This document shows positions 24,501 through 33,500 of a stretch of DNA of 64,000 nucleotides, one piece after another (the first letter of the stretch is position 1; each line of letters begins with the position of its first letter). The notes beneath the pieces are model-generated. The model was not told the origin of the DNA. It searched no databases and saw only the letters and a program-made list of their open reading frames with translations. The translations under genes and the position numbers were made by a program. The stretch is from Undaria pinnatifida (lineage: Eukaryota > Sar > Phaeophyceae > Laminariales > Alariaceae). The stretch spans positions 5,826,628 to 5,890,627 of the forward strand of contig JABAKD010000013.1 of assembly GCA_012845835.1 (NCBI GenBank), read 5' to 3'.

Positions 24501-27500
24501 TCGGTGGCGGTGGAAGGTCAATTCAGCTTCAGCGATCTAGAAAATACGCCTGCTGCGTAGAGGGAACAGGTAGCACATATTGTTTTCGTATTTTCTTGAA
24601 AAAAATCATATGTTTGGACTTTCGGGATTCCTCAACCGAAGATCACCGGAATTTCAATTGTTTTTACTTCTTTTCGTTTTTTGTTTGTTTGATGCCTATG
24701 CCAAGATATTTTACAAATCTATTATAACAATCACGTCATCTGTGAGTTCGACTACTTTAGGGTATGATATTGTTGTCTATCGGGTTGCACTTTTCGTTTG
24801 CCTCAAAGTTGTGTATCGTTTTTCTCAAAATCAGGTGTTTGGGCTTGTTGTTTTATGCCTGCGCACAAGTCTGATGTATGATGTGTATGACTATATAGAA
24901 TCTACGGAGATGGTAGAGTAGAACAATTGATATGATTGGCGATCCCAATCTTCGATATGTTCGGGTTGAGCCCCCTTTGGCTCAGTGTACTATTATTGCT
25001 CTTGTAGTTGTCTTCGGGTGTGCATGTTCAGAGTGCCTTTCCTTCTTCGGCGGAGACAACGATAATACAACATATAATATACAAAAGTAAACACTACCAG
25101 CCAGCTGATATCATGTCATTATCCATCTAGCCATCCATGCCGTAGCTCCAACTCATCTCCGCCCTCCCCCCCCCCCCCCCCCCCCCCCCCTTTGTTCCCC
25201 GCCCAGTTCGTTCAAACGCCCCACTTAAAATCGAAATCGGCCAGAGTAATAAACACTTCGAAGCAATTGATATCACGTCATTATCTTTCTAGCCATCCAT
25301 GACATAGCTGTCATTCATCCCCCCTCCCCCCCTCCAACGCCCCCTCCTTCCCCACACCCCGCACGATCGCCTGGACCCAGCACCGCGCGTATAGCAAGCC
25401 CCTACATATTAAGCCCCTACATATATGAATAATACGCGCGATCGGAGGATCACACGCAATGTTGCGAAGATCAGTGTCGACCAAATCCTCGATCTCATAG
25501 CTGGAGTGTATTTTAATATTATATGTGACCTAAACCTCTTAAAACCTCCCCCCCCCCCCCCCCACCCCCCTCTTTTTTATTTTTTTAGTTTTCCCTCGCT
25601 TTCTCTTGCTTAAACGCCCCACCTAATATCGAAATCCGCCAGAGTAATAAACACTTCCACGCCCTGGATATCGCCTCGTTATCTTTTTAGAGCCGTCCAT
25701 GCCGCTGCTGCACTTCCGACCCACCCCCGCCCCCAACGCCCCCTCCTTCCCCAACACCCGCACCATTGCCTAGACCTAGCACCACGCGTATAGCAAACCC
25801 CTACATCTATACGACCCAAAGCCCTCCCCCCCGCCCCCCGCCCCCCACGCCACATTCCCCCCGCCTCATTCCCCCCCCCTCCCCCACAAGAAGGATCTTT
25901 AGTTTCCACGCACAAATTGACCTGCCCCACCCGTCCCCTCCCCCCCCTCCCACCCTTCCGCCCCCCTTTAGATAAAAATCAGGCCCCCACGTCCTTAAAA
26001 GCTCCGCCCCCCCCTCACCAGATATTCGACTTACAGGATGCACTTGATAAACGGATGCATTTCCTTCCACAGCTGTCAGATTTGTCCCCCTCAGAAACGG
26101 GTTTTATAGTTTCCGCGCACAGACTGCCTAACATCACCATGTTGACCCTGATAGCTACACTGTAGTTGCAAGGGGAGTCGCCGACCTATATCCTTAATGA
26201 GGACACACAACCCGTAATACGCGCGATCGGAGTATCACACACAGCTTGCAAAGATGAGTTTCGACAAAATATCGATATCACAGCTGGAGTGCATTTTAAT
26301 AAATAAAATTGACAGGGTGATGTTAGTCAGTCTGTGCGCGGAAACTATAAAACCCGTTTCTGAGGGGGACAAAATCTGACAGCTGTGGAAGGAAATGCAT
26401 CCGTTTACCAAGTGAATCCTTCAAGGCGAATAACCGGTGAGGAGAGGGCGGAGTTTTTAAGGACCTGGGGGCCTGGTTTTGATCAAAAGGGAACGGGGGT
26501 GGGGGGGGGGGGAGGGTGGGGGGGAGGGGGGGGGGAGGGGGGGGGGGAGGGGGGGGGGAGAGGGGGAGAAGGGGGGGGGGAGGGGGGGGGGGAGGGGGGG
26601 GGGACGGGGGGGGGACGGGGGGGGGAGGGGGGGGGGACGGGGGGGGGGAGGGGGGGGGGGACGGGGGGGGGGACGGGGGGGGGGAGGGGGGGGGGGGACG
26701 GGGGGGGGGAGGGGGGGGGGGGACGGGCGGGGCAGCTCAATTTGTGCGTGGAAACTATAAATCTTTCAAGGGGATAAATCTGACGGTTTTGGAAGAATGC
26801 ACCAGTTTGTCACGAGGGGGGGGGGGGGGGGCGGGGGCGGGGCGGGCGGGGCAGCTCAATCTGTGCGTGGAAACTACACATTCTTCTAAGGGGATAAAAG
26901 TGACGGTTTCGGAAATATTGCACCAGTTTATCATGTATATCCTGTAAGTCGTACAACCAGTGAAAAGAGGCCAGAGTGTTCGAGGGGGTGGGGGTGGGGG
27001 TGGGGGGGTGGGGTGGGGGGGTGGGGAGGGCTTTAGGTCGCATAGATGTAGGGGTTTGCTATACGTGTGGTGCTACGTCTAGACGATGGTGCGGGTGGTG
27101 GGGGCGTTGGGGCCGTTGGGGACGGGGGGGGGGGGGGGGGGAGCAGCGGCATGGATGGCTCTAGAAAGATATTGAGGTGATATCCACTGCGTGGAAGGTT
27201 TTGTTACTGTGGCGGATTTTGATATTAGGTGGGGCGTTTGAGCAAGAGAGAGCGAGAAAAAAAAAAAAGCGGGGGGGGGCGGGGGGGGGTTAAGAGGTTT
27301 AGGTCACAAATATTCAAATACACTCCGACTGTGAGGTCAAAGATTTGGACTCCGATCGCGCGTATTAATCATATATGTAGGGGCTTGTTATACGCGTGGT
27401 GCTAGGTCTAGGCGGTCGTGCGGGTGGTGGGGAAGGAGGGGGGATAATATATATAGTTGTACCTGTTTTACGACTGCTTCCGAGGGCCCATCGACGGCTC

Positions 27501-30500
27501 CCACCTTGACATGATCCACCACATGATGACCTAGGCAACCCCGTGTACGACGTACTCCAATACGTTAGTCACCAAAGATCGTACTGCGAGGAAGCCTATA
27601 CACTAGTTCATACTAGTGGACGATGGCCATTATATTGGAACCGAGCTCGTGGAGGTGGACGCGCTGGACCGTGGCTGACGGAATACACTTTTTCCCCGGG
27701 ATGCTTCAGGAGCGATTTTTCTTCGTCATCGACCTCCACCCTACTTGTACACGACAGTGACGGAACCCGCACGTGCACCAGCAGCAACAGAGATCAAGAC
27801 CATCGAGACGCCGCCTAAGACAACCAGATACAGGAAGAGGCAGAGCAGTCAGGGATGGACAGCGTGAGCCAGAATAGCCACGGTCCTTCACCTGCTAGCC
27901 AGACCTCCTTGAACGTGCTTGCCTTGAGCGAGCGATTTCGGGGCTAATTTTTGAGCTGCAGTTACGAGCAATTCTGCGCGACGATGATTGGGAAAGGGGG
28001 GATGGCAGTGGAAGGACAGCCAGCGAAGCTAATGGGAATGAGGTTGGAGCAGCAGCATGCATGTGCACAGCAGGGGTTTTGGGTAAGGTCGGGGGAGGAA
28101 GCGAGCAGGACAAAGCAAGGGAAGAGGGAACCGCCCCTTCCGCGCAAGCACGAGCTTCGGCTCACAAAAGGCGCGTATTCGGTTCCCCTGAATTTTGTTT
28201 TGTTCCATTTTTATTTCTCTCTAGAGTTGATGTGTGGTTGTTTTTGTGTGCGTATCAGGTGGTACGTACAGATCAGTACAGTTGTTAGTACCTGAAGAGT
28301 TCAAGTCGATTTTTCGTTTATATGATACGATAGATAGGAGATGTGATGCTTGATTACCTGATGATATGGTCAGTGCACTGCTGAAAACTGAATTTTTCTG
28401 TAGTTTATAATACGAGTTGACACTTTGGTTCCTTTCCAATCAACCATTTTCCCTCAGTCCCAAAGAGTTGAAGAAAGAATGTTTTCTGCCGAAAATATGA
28501 CTTTTGATCTTGAAAACTGATTTTTTCTGTAGTTTACAATATGAGTTGGCACTTTGGTTCCTTTCCAATCAACCATTTTCCCTCAGTTCCGAAGAGTTGA
28601 GGAAAAATGGTTACTGCCGAAAATATGACTTTTGATCTTGGTCGAGAAAACGATCACGGTATGGATTGGTGTATTAGCGGTCTATCCTACCAGGTATGTA
28701 GCTGGTACCTGGCACGTGGTAGTGGTGATGTATTGGTTGTCCTCATGGACATGATGGATATGATGTTATGATCCATCTTATACCGGGGAGTTCCATATGT
28801 TGGTAAGGGATTCATGTATAAGGTGTAAGGGGACTGCTTATGATATTAATTGGAGTCGAGCTGGCAGGATGCTTTATTTCTTTGAACAGGTACGGAGAGT
28901 AGGTAGGTATGATGAATGCTGGCTTCCATAGTTGAAAGAGCACATGTCCTAATCAAAGTGTCCTGTAATACCAACGCGTGTTGAGAGCTTGGTATGGAAT
29001 AAACCAGAGCGGAACTGGTTGGACAAAATGTGGCTGGACTCCAGAGTGGGGGAGCTTGACTCCGGAGTGGGGGAGTTATATCTTAGCTAATATTTTGGGT
29101 CATGAAACAATAGTTGAAGGCGATGCTCGTACATTTTTTTTTGGATTTGAGGATGGCATTTTTGAGTTTGCATTTAATCTAGGATCGAATGAGCATTATC
29201 GTGACAGTTGTCACGAGCAGGAGGGATGTAGGATTCACCATGTGCTCGTATCAATGTCCGAGAATCAAACTCGGGTCTGCGTTGATACTAATAGTTACAC
29301 TATTTTTCATTTTGCCTGGGGCATGTTGAGAACGAGGGAATTTGCCACCAGAATTGGCTTGATCGAAGATTTGGAACTATATAGATTTGATGGAACAATA
29401 TTGGTTGTTTTTGAGTATTGAATGAGGAAACTTTATGCCTGGTATTTGCATCTTGATTTCAGCATTAAATTTTGAGTAATCCTACGGCACTCTTGATGGC
29501 CCATATTCTTTATCCGGTCGCCCCGGTGGCGTATCAGGTTATCCTCGAGCCTGGTATAGGTCAATTTCGTGAGTTCGAGCCCCGCCGAGTGCATACTCGT
29601 ATAAATTCGTTGGGACTTTTTCTTGTGCACAAATTGACTTGCGGAAAACGCGAGAGCGTGAGTTAGCAACACTCGATGAACAATCGACGAGCAGTGGGAC
29701 TGCTGAACCCTATGCGCGATAAAAGTTAAAGGCAAAAACCGGGGGGAGTAGGAACGACACCTGTGACCACGGCTTGTCCAGAAGCTGGAAAGTAAAAGTG
29801 TGAGAAAAAAAAAAAAAATCTTATCAGCGATTTCCGTTACGATTACTGCGGTTCAATTCCGCTAGCTACGGCGTTGGATACCAATATTCGGGTTTTTGGA
29901 GCAGAGGTGGTATTGGTTAGAAATTGACATTGGACATTTGAGTCATGTACTTTGTTTGAATAAGCAAGTTTCCGAATGGTGCGCTTTGGTTGAACGTCAT
30001 CATGACGTGCACACAGGCAGGGGGAATGTTGGTTTATGCCTGCGCACAAGTCTGATGTATGATGTTGATGACTGCATAGAATCTACGGAGATGGTAGAGT
30101 AGAACAATTGATATGATTGGCGGTCCCAATTTTCGATATGTTCGAGTTGAGCCCCCTTTGGCTCAGCGTACTATTATTGCTCTTGTAGTTGTCTTCGGGT
30201 GTGCATGTTCAGAGTGACCTTTCTTGTTCGGCGGAGACAACGATAATATAATATATATATACAGTTGTACCTGTTTTACGACTGCTTCCGAGGGCGCATC
30301 GACGGCTCCCACCTTGACATGATCCACCACATGATGACCTAGGCAACCCCGTGTACGGCGTACTCCATACGACGTACTCCAATAGGGCTAAAAAAGGGAT
30401 AGAGCTCCTCAATAGGGTAAGAGCCTCGGAACACAAGATTGGTGATGGTGATATAGTATCACCTCTACCGTTGTAGAATGGGTTCGAGGGTTCCTCTTCT

Positions 30501-33500
30501 TCTTGGCACCGCGCGAATTAAAAACTCGCGTTCGGTGGTACTGCTGTAGTAAGAAACGTGCGACAACCACAACAACAACGTCGTTGATAGCCCTACTTCA
30601 ATGCTGATGGACAAAGAGAGTATTGCTTAATTTTTTTAATAGTGACGGACCTGCTGGAGCCCACTAAACATCGGCAGGAAACCATAAATCGCAACAGGCA
30701 ACAGGACCTCATTGGCTGGCGGTGGTGCGGTTACTCTCGTTTTAAATTGGCGGGGAGTGAGTCGGTGGTAAAATTATTATTATAGAGTGTTTGCGAGATA
30801 ACAAATTTGGTTGAGTAGGGAAACAAAGGATATATAACCAGCGAAGTTCTCAACCCAAGACTAACCCAACCCAAGAAAAAATACTAAAACAAAAGGGCCA
30901 AGAATGGCGCCTTCCAGCCTATTTTTTCTATTGGGTTGGGTTGTGGCCTTGGGCCGACGCTCGTTGGTTTCATAGCATAATGTTTTTCTAAACCGTGCGT
31001 TTTTGGCGTCTCGTAAAACACCCTAGTGCTTTCCTTCTTGCCTTGCCAGAAGGCGCCGCACTGCAAGATGGGGATGGTTTGGAGGGAAGCGTTGAGCCTT
31101 GACGGTGTGGGTCGACGCAAGTTGGAAAAACCGACGCTCGTGTGGGATGGGGACGCAGCCCTCCCCCCCCAAAACCCCATTCCCACACAAATTTCAAGTA
31201 CTTGTCCCCAAAACCGAGTTTCCAGTTGTAAACTAGTGTTAAGGAATTAGTGGGGTATTAGTCCGTTTGACCACTTGCAAAAGGTTAACCAATAGCTTAC
31301 CCAAACTAAACCTTCTAACACTCTCCCCCCCTGAAACGGCGGGATAGCAGGTCGGCCGGATATACGGCGGACCTCTGTCATTATCCAAGCCGTTTCATTT
31401 CCTGGGTATACCAGGAAGAATATTTTTCAAGTTCGACATGGGGAAAATCTGAAAAGTTTATTGTTGTGGACGGTGGGGATCGAACCCACGACCCAAAAAA
31501 CCCATGGTCTATCGACGACGCCATTTGTTAAGGAATTTATGAGTATTAGTCCGTTTGACCACTTGCAAAAGGTTAACCAATAGCTTACCCAAACTAAGCC
31601 TTATAACGCTCTCCCCCCCTGAAACGGCGGGATAGCAGGTCGGCCGAATATACGGCGGACCTCTATCAATATCCAAGCCGTTTCATTTCCTGGGGATACC
31701 AGCGAGAGTATTTTTCAAGTTCGACATGGGGAAAATCTGAAAAGTTTATTTTTGTGGATGGTGGGGATCGAACCCACGACCCAAAAACCCATGGTCTGTC
31801 GACGATGCCATTTGTTAAGGAATTAGTGGGGTATTAGTCCGTTTGACCACTTGCAAAAGGTTAACCAATAGCTTACCCAAACTAAGCCTTATTATAACAC
31901 TCTCCCCCCCTGAAACGGCGGGATAGCAGGTCGGCCGAATATACGGCGGACCTGTCAATTATCCAAGCCGTTTCATTTCCTGGGGATACCAGGGAGAGTA
32001 TTTTTCAAGTTCGACATGGGGAAAATCTGAAAAGTTTATTTTTGTGGATGGTGGGGATCGAACCCACGCCCCAAAAACCCATGGTCTGTCGACGACGCCA
32101 TTTGTTAAGGGATTTAGTGGGGTATTAATCCGTTTGACCACTTGCAAAAGGTTAACCAATAGCTTACCCAAACTAAGCCTTATAACACTCTCCCCCCCTG
32201 AAACGGCGGGATACCAGGTCGGCCGGATATACGGGCGGACCTGTCAATTATCCAAGCCGCTTCATTTCCTGGGTATACCGGGGAGAGTATTTTTCAAGTT
32301 CGACATGGGGAAACTCTGAAAAAGTTTATTATGTGGATGGTGGGGATCGAACCCACGACCCAAAAACCCATGGTCTGTCGACGATGCCATTTGTTAAGGA
32401 ATTTGTGGGGTATTAGTCCGTTTGACCACTTGCAAAAGGTTAACCAATAGCTTACCCAAACTAAGCCTTATTATAACACTAGTCACGGGAATTGTCCCAC
32501 CAACTCACAAGCAAATTCCACTGCCGGCAAAAATTGAGACATCCCTCTATAGTACGGTTGAGCGCCTCAAGTGAGTTTTTGTAACTACCGGTTGGTCTGA
32601 TACTCTTACCCGTTTCAGGACTAGCGCGTGCAAAAGTGTCGGTCGAGGATTGCGCCAACGACTGTCTTCGAAGGAAGGCATGTTTCCGGGGGGGGTGAGC
32701 ATGTCTTCAAAGGCATGTTTCGTGTTATTAACAGGAGCTTAGAAGCTTTCTGCTGCGCTCCTTCCGCGGGATTACCGAATTGCCATGCCATCTAAACACG
32801 TCGTGGAATTTATCGGTCGATACCCCCCAATATGCAGGGGCTCGTTAGTAAAGTTTACACGTGAAGAAAACATCTACGCATGTACGATGTGGAACACAGC
32901 GGTAGGGGTCTCCCGCACAAGGCGGTCCGAGCAAGGCGATGTCTCGATACAAGGCGGTCAAAAATCGCTTTTTAGGCGCGACCGGAGAATAGCACTGCTG
33001 ATAATAACGTGGAACGAATAAGGCGGCTTCTTCCCCCAATAAATCGGTATCCCTATATAAGGCGGTATCCCTATATAATACGGTATACCTATATAATGCG
33101 GTATCCCTATGTAAGACGGTATCCCTATATAGGGCGATATCCCTATAGAAGGCGGTATCCCGACATAAGGCGGTCAAAACCGCTTAGCGCGACAGGGGAA
33201 TCGCTTCAATAACCTGGAATGAACATGGCGGGGCTTCCCCCAGTAGATTGGCCGTCATGATAGTGCTCTGGCACCCCACCGCCTTACCGTGGGACCCCTA
33301 CGGTGCAAGGATTACTTTAAAGGCACTTGAATGTTTGCTACATTTGAGGGAGGCGATAACGCCCCCCCCCCCCCCCCCCCTTCTACTCCCGCCCCCCCGG
33401 GAATGATCGCATCACATAGTGTAAATATGGTAAGGAAATTCACGAGGCAGTTACATAGTAATACCCATTGCTGTCTCTGGAGTGGCCACGCCAAAAAACA

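Noticed and set aside
26385-26947. Glycine-rich 'proteins' on the plus strand and proline-rich ones opposite
   Set aside because: Direct consequence of the poly-G tract; present in all three frames.
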